Assembly: GCA_020718225.1 (NCBI GenBank)
Contig: DYSO01000015.1
Span: forward strand, 1-32,120
Reading direction: 5' to 3'
Source: Draconibacterium orientale
GTDB taxonomy: Bacteria; Bacteroidota; Bacteroidia; Bacteroidales; FEN-979
DNA length: 32,120 bases
Positions within the stretch are counted from its first letter, which is position 1. The number at the start of each line of letters is the position of its first letter. A program made the position numbers and the translations under genes. The notes below the pieces were generated by a model. That model saw only the letters and a program-made list of their open reading frames with translations. It searched no databases and was not told where the DNA came from. This document shows positions 1-8,915 of the stretch, piece after piece.

Positions 1-114
1 TTCTGCGGGAGCATTCAGCTCCTGGCCCGAATTATTATCCGACCGGTCCGTTTGGCATGAATATCCCGTCAGGATAAACAGAAAGAGGAACAGGTAAATT
101 CTTTTGAAACACAT
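1..114 (-). CDS. N-terminal fragment of a putative lipoprotein (5' end only)
   Basis: Reading the minus strand from the ATG at 114 gives 38 codons open to the window edge. The start MCFKRIYLFLFLFILTGYSC is a basic residue pair, a hydrophobic stretch and a Cys at residue 20, which resembles a type II (lipoprotein) signal peptide. It is followed by a polar Asp/Asn/Ser-rich stretch typical of the linker after a lipidated Cys. The lipobox GYSC is not a perfect match. The gene is divergent from the carboxylase genes. The rest of the protein is outside the window, so no function can be given. A GACCTTTG sequence on the minus strand at 137-144 resembles the phylum's -7 box with one mismatch. Confidence 0.55.
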   Translation of the reverse strand, partial: MCFKRIYLFLFLFILTGYSCQTDRSDNNSGQELNAPAE

Positions 115-252
115 AGATGGCCGGACAATGATGCCACAAAGGTCGTAAAAATTTTTAAAAAAAGCGATAAAAGGCAGTTTATTCTTCCGGTTGAATTGTT
201 AAATATCTATAAATAGACAGATATAAATTCAAGGGGCAATTTATTTTTTAAT

Positions 253-260
253 TAGTTTTG
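253..260 (+). promoter_or_regulatory. Candidate Bacteroidetes -7 box upstream of accC
   Basis: TAGTTTTG fits the Bacteroidetes sigma-A -7 consensus TAnnTTTG exactly and lies 33 bases before the accC-like ATG. I see no clear -33 TTTG at the usual distance, so this is a one-element match. Confidence 0.5.
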
Positions 261-293
261 ACGTTTATAATCCGATGAAACAGCGTAAAATTC

Positions 294-1802
294 ATGATTA
301 AAAAAGTACTTGTTGCCAATCGTGGTGAGATTGCCATCCGGGTGATGCGGTCGTGCCGGGAATTGGATTTGGCTACTGTCGCAGTTTTTTCTGATGCCGA
401 CCGTACAGCCATGCATGTCCGGTATGCAGATGAAGCTTACCATATCGGCCCTTCCCCTTCCCGTGAGAGTTATCTGAATATCGATGCCATCATCGGTGCG
501 GCGAAAAAATCCGGGGCCGATGCCATCCATCCGGGTTATGGTTTTCTTTCTGAAAATGCCGAATTTTCGGAACGGTGCAGGCAGGAGGGTATAAAATTCA
601 TTGGGCCAGGCGCTTATGCCATTACAACCATGGGGGATAAAATCACGGCGCGAAAAACCATGATTCAATCCGGAGTCCCGGTAGTTCCAGGGACTACAGA
701 GAAACTGACCGATGAAAACAGCGCCATAAAGATCGCTATGGAAATCGGGTTCCCGCTCATGATCAAAGCTTCATCCGGAGGCGGGGGAAAAGGGATGCGA
801 CTGGTAAAATCGATGGAAAGCTTGATTACCATGTTCCGCATGGCCCGTTCTGAAGCTATGAATGCTTTTGGCGACGATTCAGTTTACATAGAGAAATACA
901 TCGATTCGCCCCATCATATTGAATTTCAGATACTGGCCGACCAGCATGGAAATGTTGTCCACCTCTTCGAACGTGAATGTTCCATCCAGCGTCGCCATCA
1001 AAAGGTTGTTGAGGAGACCCCATCTCCGCTCATGACCCCGGAGTTACGGATGGAAATGGGCGAAAAAGCCGTAGCTGCAGCCAAAGCAGTAAACTATGAA
1101 GGCGCTGGGACCATTGAATTTATCGTCAACGACCAGCTTGACTATTATTTTCTGGAAATGAATACCCGTCTCCAGGTTGAACATCCGGTAACCGAACGGG
1201 TGGTCGGTATCGATCTGGTGAAAGAACAGATCAACATTGCCAACGGATTACCCCTCCCTTTTAAACAGGAAGAACTTCGTCAGCACGGACATGCCATTCA
1301 ATGCAGGATATATGCAGAGGATCCCGACAATAACTTCATGCCAAACCCCGGGGTCATCAAACATATTACCGAGCCGTTCGGCCTCGGCGTGCGGTACGAT
1401 GGATACGTTTATGTTGGATATGAAATACCCATTTACTACGATCCCATGATCTGCAAATTGATAACCTGGGGCAAAACCCGTCCCGAGTCAATCGCAAGGA
1501 TGCGCAGGGCATTGTATGAGTATAAAATTACGGGCGTCAAAACATCCATCAAATTTCTGGAACGGATTATGGAAACGCCCGGTTTTATTGAAGGAAAATA
1601 CAATACCCATTTTATCGAAGAAAACAGGGCCCAATTGTTTACCCCCAAGCATTGCGGGACCCAATGCGAAGACATCGCCATGATTGCCGCTTTTATCGAT
1701 TATCTTGATAAACTGGCCCGCATACAACCCCAGGCATTTACCAGCAACCTGGGCAACAACTGGAAAGATTTTGGAAGAAAAAGAAATGTATTAAGATTAT
1801 AA
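294..1802 (+). CDS. accC: Biotin carboxylase subunit of an acyl-CoA carboxylase
   Basis: ATP-dependent carboxylation of biotin on the partner carrier protein, first half-reaction of acetyl/propionyl-CoA carboxylase, in the cytoplasm. The 502-residue protein starts with the family signature VLVANRGEIAIRV. It has the ATP-grasp glycine loop GGGGKG at 162-167, Lys116 and Lys158 for ATP, and FLEMNTRLQVEHPVTE at about 286-301, giving E288, N290, R292 and E296. These fall at or next to the E. coli AccC numbering, so the active site looks intact. It is about 50 residues longer than E. coli AccC, with a C-terminal extension. The biotin carrier gene begins 2 bases after the stop and the carboxyltransferase follows, so this is probably the alpha chain of a propionyl-CoA-type enzyme rather than the fatty-acid AccC. 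The substrate is inferred. The symbol follows family usage; pccA would be equally fair. Confidence 0.93.
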   Translation: MIKKVLVANRGEIAIRVMRSCRELDLATVAVFSDADRTAMHVRYADEAYHIGPSPSRESYLNIDAIIGAAKKSGADAIHPGYGFLSENAEFSERCRQEGIKFIGPGAYAITTMGDKITARKTMIQSGVPVVPGTTEKLTDENSAIKIAMEIGFPLMIKASSGGGGKGMRLVKSMESLITMFRMARSEAMNAFGDDSVYIEKYIDSPHHIEFQILADQHGNVVHLFERECSIQRRHQKVVEETPSPLMTPELRMEMGEKAVAAAKAVNYEGAGTIEFIVNDQLDYYFLEMNTRLQVEHPVTERVVGIDLVKEQINIANGLPLPFKQEELRQHGHAIQCRIYAEDPDNNFMPNPGVIKHITEPFGLGVRYDGYVYVGYEIPIYYDPMICKLITWGKTRPESIARMRRALYEYKITGVKTSIKFLERIMETPGFIEGKYNTHFIEENRAQLFTPKHCGTQCEDIAMIAAFIDYLDKLARIQPQAFTSNLGNNWKDFGRKRNVLRL

Positions 1803-1804
1803 AA

Positions 1805-2323
1805 ATGGCATACGAAATTTCCAATGAAACGCGTACCGCAAAAATCGAAATCCTCAACCGGGTTGGCGATAAAGTACTTATGGCTGTTGATGACCGGAAA
1901 TACGATCTCGATATTGTGGAAGTGGAAAAGGGGGTATATTCTATCCTTTATAATGGCCTGTCGTACAATGTTGAGCTTATCGAAGGGGAGACAAGCAAAA
2001 AATACATCGTTAATACCTTCATAAAAACCTACAATATCGAAATCATTGATGCGGAAACAAAGTATATCAACAACCGCAACAAGGGAATGGAACCCGAAGG
2101 GGCAAACCACATTGTTTCACCCATGCCCGGTAAAGTAGTCAAAATCCTGGTGAGCAAAGGTGAAAATGTGGAAACCGGTCAGACTTTAATCGTCGTGGAA
2201 GCCATGAAAATGCAAAGCGAATTTAAATCTACCGGAGAAAAAGTCGTCCGCGAAATCCTGGTAAAAGAAGGCGATACCCTGAACGCTCATCAGCTGATGA
2301 TCAAACTTGAAGACAGAAGCTGA
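1805..2323 (+). CDS. Biotin carboxyl carrier protein with N-terminal BT-like region
   Basis: Carries biotin between the carboxylase upstream and the carboxyltransferase downstream. The C-terminal domain (about 100-172) is a biotinyl/lipoyl fold with VSPMPGKVVKILVSKGENV and the biotinylation motif EAMKM. Lys135 is the acceptor, 37 residues from the end, as usual. Residues 1-95 are a beta-rich segment (SILYNGLSYNVELIEGE and following) resembling the BT domain that sits between BC and BCCP in propionyl-CoA carboxylase alpha chains. The gene thus looks like the C-terminal half of a PCC alpha chain encoded separately. It starts 2 bases after the biotin carboxylase stop, implying translational coupling. 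The BT assignment is by appearance only. Confidence 0.88.
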   Translation: MAYEISNETRTAKIEILNRVGDKVLMAVDDRKYDLDIVEVEKGVYSILYNGLSYNVELIEGETSKKYIVNTFIKTYNIEIIDAETKYINNRNKGMEPEGANHIVSPMPGKVVKILVSKGENVETGQTLIVVEAMKMQSEFKSTGEKVVREILVKEGDTLNAHQLMIKLEDRS

Positions 2324-2407
2324 AAAGGGTCCGTCTTTGACCTGTCTGATTATCTGCATCCTTCAATAAATCTCTTATTATGTCCCGAAAAAAATAAATA
2401 TTATCCT

Positions 2408-3946
2408 ATGAAATCTTTGGAAGAAGCGTATCAGTTATTTGAAGAAAAAAACCGGCAGGCCGAATTGGGAGGGGGTCGGGAAAAGATCGAAAAAATTCAT
2501 AAAAGCGGCCGGAAAACGGCGCGCGAACGTATTTATGCACTGCTCGACCCCGAAACTTTTGTGGAGATGGACAAACTGGTTACCCACCGTTGCAGTGATT
2601 TCGGAATGGAAAAAAATAAAGTCTCCGGCGACGGGATGATTACCGGTTACGGTAAAATTGATGGACGGATGGTTTTTGTGTTTGCCCAGGATTTTACGGT
2701 ATTTGGGGGTACCATGAGCCGTGCAAATGCCGATAAAGTGGTAAAAATCATGGATATGGCAATGCGGATGGGCGCCCCGCTGATCGGATTGAACGATTCG
2801 GGCGGCGCCAGGATACAGGAAGGGGTGGAAAGCCTGGCCGGTTATGCCGATATATTTTACCGCAATGTCATGGCCTCAGGGGTGATCCCACAAATTTCGG
2901 CCATCTTTGGCCCATGTGCCGGTGGCGCAGTCTATTCGCCGGCCATGACCGATTTTATTCTGATGGTCAGAGAATCAAGCTATATGTTTGTTACCGGTCC
3001 AGAAGTTATTAAAACGGTGACCCATGAAGAAGTTACCATGGAAGAACTTGGCGGGGCAATGTCGCACAACACGCGCAGTGGCGTTGCCCATTTTGTTGCA
3101 GAGAACGATGAACAGATCGTGCTGATGATCCGTGAACTGGTCAGCTTCTTACCTTCCAACAATATGGAAGATCCTCCAATTCAACCCTGCACCGATGATG
3201 TGATGCGCCAGGATGAAAAACTTCAAACCATCATCCCGGCCGATCCAAATAAACCTTACGACATGAAAGAGATCATCACCTCGGTGGCCGATAACCACAA
3301 TTTTTTTGAAGTGATGCCTTTTTATGCCCAGAACATCCTTACAGGCTTTGCCCGTTTGGGTGGAAAACCGGTTGGAATTGTGGCAAACCAACCTGCCTTC
3401 CTGGCCGGGGTCCTCGATATCAACTCATCGGTTAAAGCGGCCCGGTTTGTCCGGTTTTGCGACTGTTTTAATATTCCCCTGATCACCTTTGTTGATGTTC
3501 CGGGCTTTCTTCCAGGCACGGTTCAGGAATTTGGAGGGATTATCAAACACGGGGCTAAATTGCTGTATGCTTTTTCAGAAGCCACTGTACCGAAAATCAC
3601 AGTAATCACCCGCAAAGCCTATGGGGGGGCATACGATGTGATGTCAAGTAAACACATCGGGGGCGATGTGAATTATGCCTATCCTACCGCTGAAATTGCC
3701 GTCATGGGACCCGAAGGCGCCGTGAATATCATCCACAAAGGAAAACTCAATGAAGCCGACCGTGCCATCGCCGTAAACAATTACCGTGAAACTTTTGCTA
3801 ACCCTTACAAAGCGGCAGAACTTGGATACATCGATGAAATTATACTTCCCCGGCAAACACGGCTGAAATTGATCCGCGCACTCGAGTTGACCCAGAATAA
3901 GAATAAAACAAATCCACCGAAAAAACACGGTAATATCCCCCTCTGA
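2408..3946 (+). CDS. pccB: Acyl-CoA carboxylase carboxyltransferase (propionyl-CoA carboxylase beta type)
   Basis: Transfers carboxyl from carboxybiotin to an acyl-CoA, probably propionyl-CoA giving methylmalonyl-CoA. The 512-residue length is normal for PccB/MmdA. Residues 1-55 have the family start with [19 protein letters not shown]. The N-terminal crotonase half has [17 protein letters not shown] and the oxyanion-hole region [17 protein letters not shown]. The C-terminal half has [19 protein letters not shown] and [14 protein letters not shown]. The closely related methylmalonyl-CoA decarboxylase alpha subunit shares these motifs. The adjacent ATP-dependent biotin carboxylase, and the absence of membrane decarboxylase subunits here, favour a carboxylase. 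The 84-base gap from the carrier gene has no obvious terminator, so the three genes are probably one operon. Confidence 0.9.
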   Translation: MKSLEEAYQLFEEKNRQAELGGGREKIEKIHKSGRKTARERIYALLDPETFVEMDKLVTHRCSDFGMEKNKVSGDGMITGYGKIDGRMVFVFAQDFTVFGGTMSRANADKVVKIMDMAMRMGAPLIGLNDSGGARIQEGVESLAGYADIFYRNVMASGVIPQISAIFGPCAGGAVYSPAMTDFILMVRESSYMFVTGPEVIKTVTHEEVTMEELGGAMSHNTRSGVAHFVAENDEQIVLMIRELVSFLPSNNMEDPPIQPCTDDVMRQDEKLQTIIPADPNKPYDMKEIITSVADNHNFFEVMPFYAQNILTGFARLGGKPVGIVANQPAFLAGVLDINSSVKAARFVRFCDCFNIPLITFVDVPGFLPGTVQEFGGIIKHGAKLLYAFSEATVPKITVITRKAYGGAYDVMSSKHIGGDVNYAYPTAEIAVMGPEGAVNIIHKGKLNEADRAIAVNNYRETFANPYKAAELGYIDEIILPRQTRLKLIRALELTQNKNKTNPPKKHGNIPL

Positions 3947-3959
3947 TCTGCTATTTGTG

Positions 3960-3967
3960 TAATTTTG
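3960..3967 (+). promoter_or_regulatory. Candidate -7 box for the first C1 peptidase gene
   Basis: TAATTTTG matches TAnnTTTG exactly and lies 14 bases after the pccB stop. Transcription starting near 3973 would give a leader of about 60 bases to the ATG at 4036. No good -33 element is seen. Confidence 0.45.
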
Positions 3968-4035
3968 CCCCAACTGCAACTTCATGCGGTTTTATAATGT
4001 CTTATCAGGTATTCAATCCATTCAATTTCATCTCA

Positions 4036-7000
4036 ATGAAACATTTATATTCAACTGCTTTCCTTTTTATTGCCCTGATTGTAATCCCATTCATGGGCCA
4101 CTCCCAGCAAAAGCACGAACGCCGGTTTAAAACGGTATATCCTTATGCAACCAGAGTTTATGACTCAATTACAGCTGCCCGGATCCCGGCGCTTGAGGTA
4201 CCTGAATCACGCCTGAAAACCAGCCTTCCGGAATCGGTCGATAATTCTGAAAATGAATTTTGGTCAGGATTGCTCGATCAGTACCAGTTTTACAGTTGCC
4301 AGCAATATGCCGGGGTTGCTTATACCTTTGGTTATGAGTATAACCGTTTGAGGAACACACCCGGCTGGTATTGGGAAAACCGTTTTGCGGCACACTATAC
4401 CTGGAATTATCTCAATGAGGGTGGACGATACACCGGCGTAAACTTCCTCCATAGCTTTGATGTGATACGGCAACAGGGCCACATGACAAACAATTACTAC
4501 GGCACGGATACCACAGGCTTTTATCTGGGATGGGCCACCGGGTATAATAAATATTATTCCGGGATGCAACACCGCTTAAAACAGGTATATGCCATTCCCA
4601 TCAACAGCCAGACGGGGATCAATACCCTCCGGCATTACCTGTACGATCATTTAGACGGATCGGAGACTGGCGGTGTTGCCTGCTTTACTACCGACAGTTG
4701 GTTCGAAATGGGTCAGCTGCCCCCTGGGACGCCCGAGGCTGGAAAAAGCATCCAGCTTTGGTGGCACTCTACCCCCGATCATGGTTTGTGTATCGTTGGA
4801 TACAACGACTCCATCCGCTATGACGTGAATAACGATGGACAATTTACCAACGATATCGATATTAACGGAGATGGCATTGTGGATGCCAAAGATTGGGAAA
4901 TCGGCGGATTCAAATTTGCCAACTCCTGGGGATACTGGTGGGAAAACGAAGGCTTTGCCTATGTCCTTTACAGCGCCATGGCCAACAATTATGAAGCGGG
5001 CGGGGTTTACAACAACCAGGTGTATATCGTAAAGGCCGATACCGGATACCATCCGTTGCTGACAACCAAAGTGAAAATTGACTATACAAAACGCCAGCGC
5101 ATCCGCCTTATCGCCGGTGTCAGCTCCGATACCCTGGCCACTTTTCCTGAACATACCATCACCTTCCCCCTGGTCAATTTTCAGGGAGGCGACCATGTCA
5201 TGAATGGGTTCGACGAGGGACCGGGCTCAAAAGCAATAGAAGTGGGCCTTGATATTACCCCTTTGATGAACTGGTTCCCTGAAAATGGTAAAGCCAGATT
5301 GTTCCTGGGCGTCGAGGAACGCGATCCCGACCATTCCGGTTCAGGGGCCATCCTGGAAGCCTCCTTTCTGAGTTATACCCAGTTCCCGCAGGAATTTTAC
5401 GCTACAACAACGGCAGTCGATATTCTTGATAACGACCTGACCTTGATATCAGCCATTGCAACAGCAAACACATCAAGGGTTGAAATAACGACCACTGAAA
5501 TACCACCCTACATCCCTGGTCAGCATATTCAGGCCCAATTGGAGGCTACAGGAGGGACTGCCCCATACACCTGGGCGCTTCAACAAAAATATTCAAAACA
5601 ACCCTTTGCCGCAACTATCCCTGCCAATACAGGGGCCCAACTGACAAAAATCAGCAACCTGAGGCCCTATGCTGCCCGGGCCCTTCCCTTCCCATTTCCA
5701 TATTACGGAACAAGGAAGGATAGCATTTATATCAACTTCAACGGTTTTGTCACCTTCGATCCCGACGCGCTGCCTGCCCCTTACATCACCGACGAACTCG
5801 CCATGATGCATATGTTCCCGTTGATCTGTCCTGCGTTTTCACAGTTCTATACCTACATCCCTTCAAAAAACGACGGCGTGTTCTACAAAGCCGATGCTTC
5901 CTCTGTGGTCATTTGGTGGAAAACCTCCGTGGTTGGACATGAATACAATTCAAATAATAATTTTGCCATTACATTATATCCCGACGGACAAATTGAATTT
6001 TATTACGGGAATATGAATACCGGACCGGTTTTACCAACCATTTATACCGGGATATCAAAGGGGGATAACACCAATTTCGACATTGCCGCCCAATGGAGCG
6101 CCGATACCCTCTCCGGAAATGCAATCCGGTATCTTGCACTGCCTAACCCTGCAGGGATCAGCATCAGCCCGGATGGAAACCTTAAAGTCTTAGAAGCCGA
6201 CTCCTCTCTGATCTATTCCATTCCTGTTGTTGTTACCGATGAAGAGTACCTCACCGATTCGCACTCCTATACCCTGTCATCCGGATTACAACTTTCCCAC
6301 GAACTTGTTTGCGGCGAAGAGGGCCAACTCATTTTTGGCTTTCCTGCACATCTGAAATTAACACTGAAAAATCTGGGACAAACCAATATCCATAACCTGG
6401 TTGTCAGGCTGCAATCCATGGATAGCTCCTGTGTGATTACCGACAGCTTACTGTCAATTCCCCTTCTTTTGCCCGGCGAACCGGTTATTTTTGAGGAGGT
6501 TTTTAATTTCTCCCTGATTAAAAACCTTCCGGATGGGTATCCGGTAAGGTTCTCCCTGGAAGCACAAACCACCATGCGGTCGTGGCATGAAATCATGGAT
6601 ATCCCGGTTTTTGTCTCTTCAAACCAATCCATGGTGATGTTACATTCATTCCAAATCAACGATCCCGATGGCAAACTGTCAACAGGGGAGACTGTTGATC
6701 TGAATGTAACCATGGCGAACAACGGGAACCTGCCCGCCAGTAATGTCAGCGTTACATTATCATGCCATTCGCCCTATATTATCCCATTGGATACAACCGC
6801 TTTTTTTGGCGATTTCGCCCCGGGGGGAACCCTGACTGTGGAAAACGCCTATACCATTCAGGCTGCCTCCGATATTCCCGACGCAATACCCATCCCCTTC
6901 ACCCTGAAGGCTACCGATGGCGTTAAAATGTGGATCAGCAACTTTGAAATCACCCCTTATGCCCCGGCCTTCACGGTTGGCAGGATCGTGATTTCCGATG

Positions 7001-8883
7001 TTCAGGGAAATGGTAACGGAATTCTTGACCCGGGCGATGTTGCCGATATCCTTATTGCAACTTCCAATTCCGGCGGTTATCCGGCAACAGGGACGCTGGG
7101 TGTTCTGACCAGTTCCAGTCCGTATATTATCATCAATTCCGGATCCGCAAATCTTGGCAACATAGAACCCGGCGACACCGTGAATGCGGTATTCAATGTT
7201 TCTGTCAATCCCGATGCGCCACTCGGCACAACGGTTCCATTTACCTATACGGTAACCTCCGGTCTGTATATGGCCCAAAAACAGTTTACCCAAAAAATCG
7301 GTCTGGAAGTGGAGGATTTTGAAACCGGCGACTTTACCCGTTTCCCCTGGACCTTTGCCGGTACCCAACCCTGGATGATTACCGGTGATAATCCGTTTGA
7401 AGGATTGTTCTCTGCCCGATCGCACGCCATTGAAGATAATCAAACCAGCGAACTCCTGCTGCAAAGAAACACAACCATCCCCGATACCCTTTCATTCTTT
7501 TATAAAACCTCAACAGAGGCAGGCTACGATTACCTTATCTTTTATATCGACGGGGAAACCAAAGGACAATGGGCCGGTGAAACCCCCTGGACAAGGGCCG
7601 CATTTCCAGTGGCAGCCGGAGAGCATACCTTCCGTTGGAAATATATGAAAGACGCAGGCGTAATAGCAGGGAGCGATTGTGTTTGGATCGATTATGTCGA
7701 ACTCCCTTCAACAGGTGAAACCGGTGCCCGGATTTCGGGTTCCGTAACCTATGCAAACACGGTTCACACACCACTCGCTGCCCTGACAGTAAATCTGAAA
7801 AACAATGATGGCGCCGTCATTCAAACCGCCACCACCAATGGTTCCGGGCTCTATCTCTTTTCACACGTACCTCCCGGCGCCTATTCTTTCGATGTCGCTA
7901 CAGCAAAACCCTGGAATGGGGTTTCTGCAGCCGATGCATTGCTTTTCAGCAAACACATTGCCGCCATCTCTTCTCTGACAGGCATTTGGCTCGCTTCGGG
8001 CGATGTTAACCAATCCGGATTGCTGACTGCACTGGATGTATTGCTGATAAAAAAAAGGATCGCGGCCATCACCAACTCCTTCCCTTCAGGCGACTGGCTT
8101 TTTAACCACCAGCCTTTTACCCTTGCAACAACCAATATAATACAGGATTTTAACGGAATTACCTTCGGTGACGCCAATGGATCGTATATCCCATCCGTAC
8201 AAAAATCCAATGTAAAAAAGGGCCTTATCGCCTTGGGTACGGTCAACGGAGGAAATAGGGATCTATCCATTCCTGTTTATATTTCGGATATTGAAAACAT
8301 GGGCGCGTTCCAGTTCTCCATCAAGTACGATGCAAATGAACTTTACAACGCAAACATTACCGGTTGGATGGCTGGTATTGAAGATGTGACCATTGGCTAT
8401 CCGGAGCCCGGGATCCTCACATTCGTTTGGGTGGCAAGAGAAAAAGGGATTTCTATCCGCAATGGGGTCTTGTTTACCTTTCATTTCCTATCTGTTTCCA
8501 CCGCTGAATCTGCTCTCACTTTTACAGAAAACCCCACAGCCATTGAATTTACCGATTTCGACGGAAATGGATTTATCCCCGACCTGATCGGAGGCTCCGT
8601 GAATTCGTTCGCCGCGACCGGGATGGACCCTGTACCGGGTTTTTTGGTTTATCCAAATCCAAACGACGGAAAATTTTATCTTTATCCCGGACCGGATAAG
8701 ATATCCGTTTCCGTCAGAGTCGTTAATTCATTAGGCATGGTTGTTTATGAGAAAAAGGATGTTGATGTTGCCACATCTCCCTCCCTTTGGTTGGATCTGG
8801 GCAAGCAGCCGGAAGGAGTCTATATAGTGGCTATTGACGATAAACAGCAGGTTACCTATCAAAAAATTGTGATTGGCAGATAA
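4036..8883 (+). CDS. T9SS-exported papain-like (C1) peptidase with dockerin-like and cohesin-like modules
   Basis: Start chosen at 4036 because it begins a clean signal peptide (MKHLYSTAFLFIALIVIPFMGHSQ); the open frame reaches 3955 only through a TTG and lacks a signal there. The product is 1615 residues. Papain-type active site: oxyanion Gln82, nucleophile Cys88 (spacing 6 as in papain), His249 in PDHGLCIVGYND, Asn296 in FANSWGYWW. Between His and Asn is an Asp/Asn-rich calcium-loop-like insert (about 263-286). After it come an Ig-like segment and a beta domain with LPFPFPYYG and INFNGFVTFD (about 540-705), CARDB-like repeats (about 720-1090), a MAM/jelly-roll-like domain (1091-1230), a carboxypeptidase-regulatory-like domain (1232-1300), a dockerin-like repeat GDVNQSGLLTALDVLLIKKR (about 1322), a cohesin-like domain (about 1389-1523), and a T9SS sorting domain (VYPNPNDGKF, 1535-1615). 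Substrate unknown. Domain borders are estimates by eye. Confidence 0.85.
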   Translation: MKHLYSTAFLFIALIVIPFMGHSQQKHERRFKTVYPYATRVYDSITAARIPALEVPESRLKTSLPESVDNSENEFWSGLLDQYQFYSCQQYAGVAYTFGYEYNRLRNTPGWYWENRFAAHYTWNYLNEGGRYTGVNFLHSFDVIRQQGHMTNNYYGTDTTGFYLGWATGYNKYYSGMQHRLKQVYAIPINSQTGINTLRHYLYDHLDGSETGGVACFTTDSWFEMGQLPPGTPEAGKSIQLWWHSTPDHGLCIVGYNDSIRYDVNNDGQFTNDIDINGDGIVDAKDWEIGGFKFANSWGYWWENEGFAYVLYSAMANNYEAGGVYNNQVYIVKADTGYHPLLTTKVKIDYTKRQRIRLIAGVSSDTLATFPEHTITFPLVNFQGGDHVMNGFDEGPGSKAIEVGLDITPLMNWFPENGKARLFLGVEERDPDHSGSGAILEASFLSYTQFPQEFYATTTAVDILDNDLTLISAIATANTSRVEITTTEIPPYIPGQHIQAQLEATGGTAPYTWALQQKYSKQPFAATIPANTGAQLTKISNLRPYAARALPFPFPYYGTRKDSIYINFNGFVTFDPDALPAPYITDELAMMHMFPLICPAFSQFYTYIPSKNDGVFYKADASSVVIWWKTSVVGHEYNSNNNFAITLYPDGQIEFYYGNMNTGPVLPTIYTGISKGDNTNFDIAAQWSADTLSGNAIRYLALPNPAGISISPDGNLKVLEADSSLIYSIPVVVTDEEYLTDSHSYTLSSGLQLSHELVCGEEGQLIFGFPAHLKLTLKNLGQTNIHNLVVRLQSMDSSCVITDSLLSIPLLLPGEPVIFEEVFNFSLIKNLPDGYPVRFSLEAQTTMRSWHEIMDIPVFVSSNQSMVMLHSFQINDPDGKLSTGETVDLNVTMANNGNLPASNVSVTLSCHSPYIIPLDTTAFFGDFAPGGTLTVENAYTIQAASDIPDAIPIPFTLKATDGVKMWISNFEITPYAPAFTVGRIVISDVQGNGNGILDPGDVADILIATSNSGGYPATGTLGVLTSSSPYIIINSGSANLGNIEPGDTVNAVFNVSVNPDAPLGTTVPFTYTVTSGLYMAQKQFTQKIGLEVEDFETGDFTRFPWTFAGTQPWMITGDNPFEGLFSARSHAIEDNQTSELLLQRNTTIPDTLSFFYKTSTEAGYDYLIFYIDGETKGQWAGETPWTRAAFPVAAGEHTFRWKYMKDAGVIAGSDCVWIDYVELPSTGETGARISGSVTYANTVHTPLAALTVNLKNNDGAVIQTATTNGSGLYLFSHVPPGAYSFDVATAKPWNGVSAADALLFSKHIAAISSLTGIWLASGDVNQSGLLTALDVLLIKKRIAAITNSFPSGDWLFNHQPFTLATTNIIQDFNGITFGDANGSYIPSVQKSNVKKGLIALGTVNGGNRDLSIPVYISDIENMGAFQFSIKYDANELYNANITGWMAGIEDVTIGYPEPGILTFVWVAREKGISIRNGVLFTFHFLSVSTAESALTFTENPTAIEFTDFDGNGFIPDLIGGSVNSFAATGMDPVPGFLVYPNPNDGKFYLYPGPDKISVSVRVVNSLGMVVYEKKDVDVATSPSLWLDLGKQPEGVYIVAIDDKQQVTYQKIVIGR

Positions 8884-8915
8884 ACCGGGAAAGGCGACCT
8901 CAACAATTGTATCCT

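Noticed and set aside
252-668. Minus-strand open frame over the start of the biotin carboxylase gene
   Set aside because: It is antisense to a clearly conserved protein, has no recognisable motifs, and would overlap the carboxylase promoter.
6267-7464. Long minus-strand open frames inside the first peptidase gene
   Set aside because: They lack domain-like character and are shadows of a high-quality frame on the other strand.
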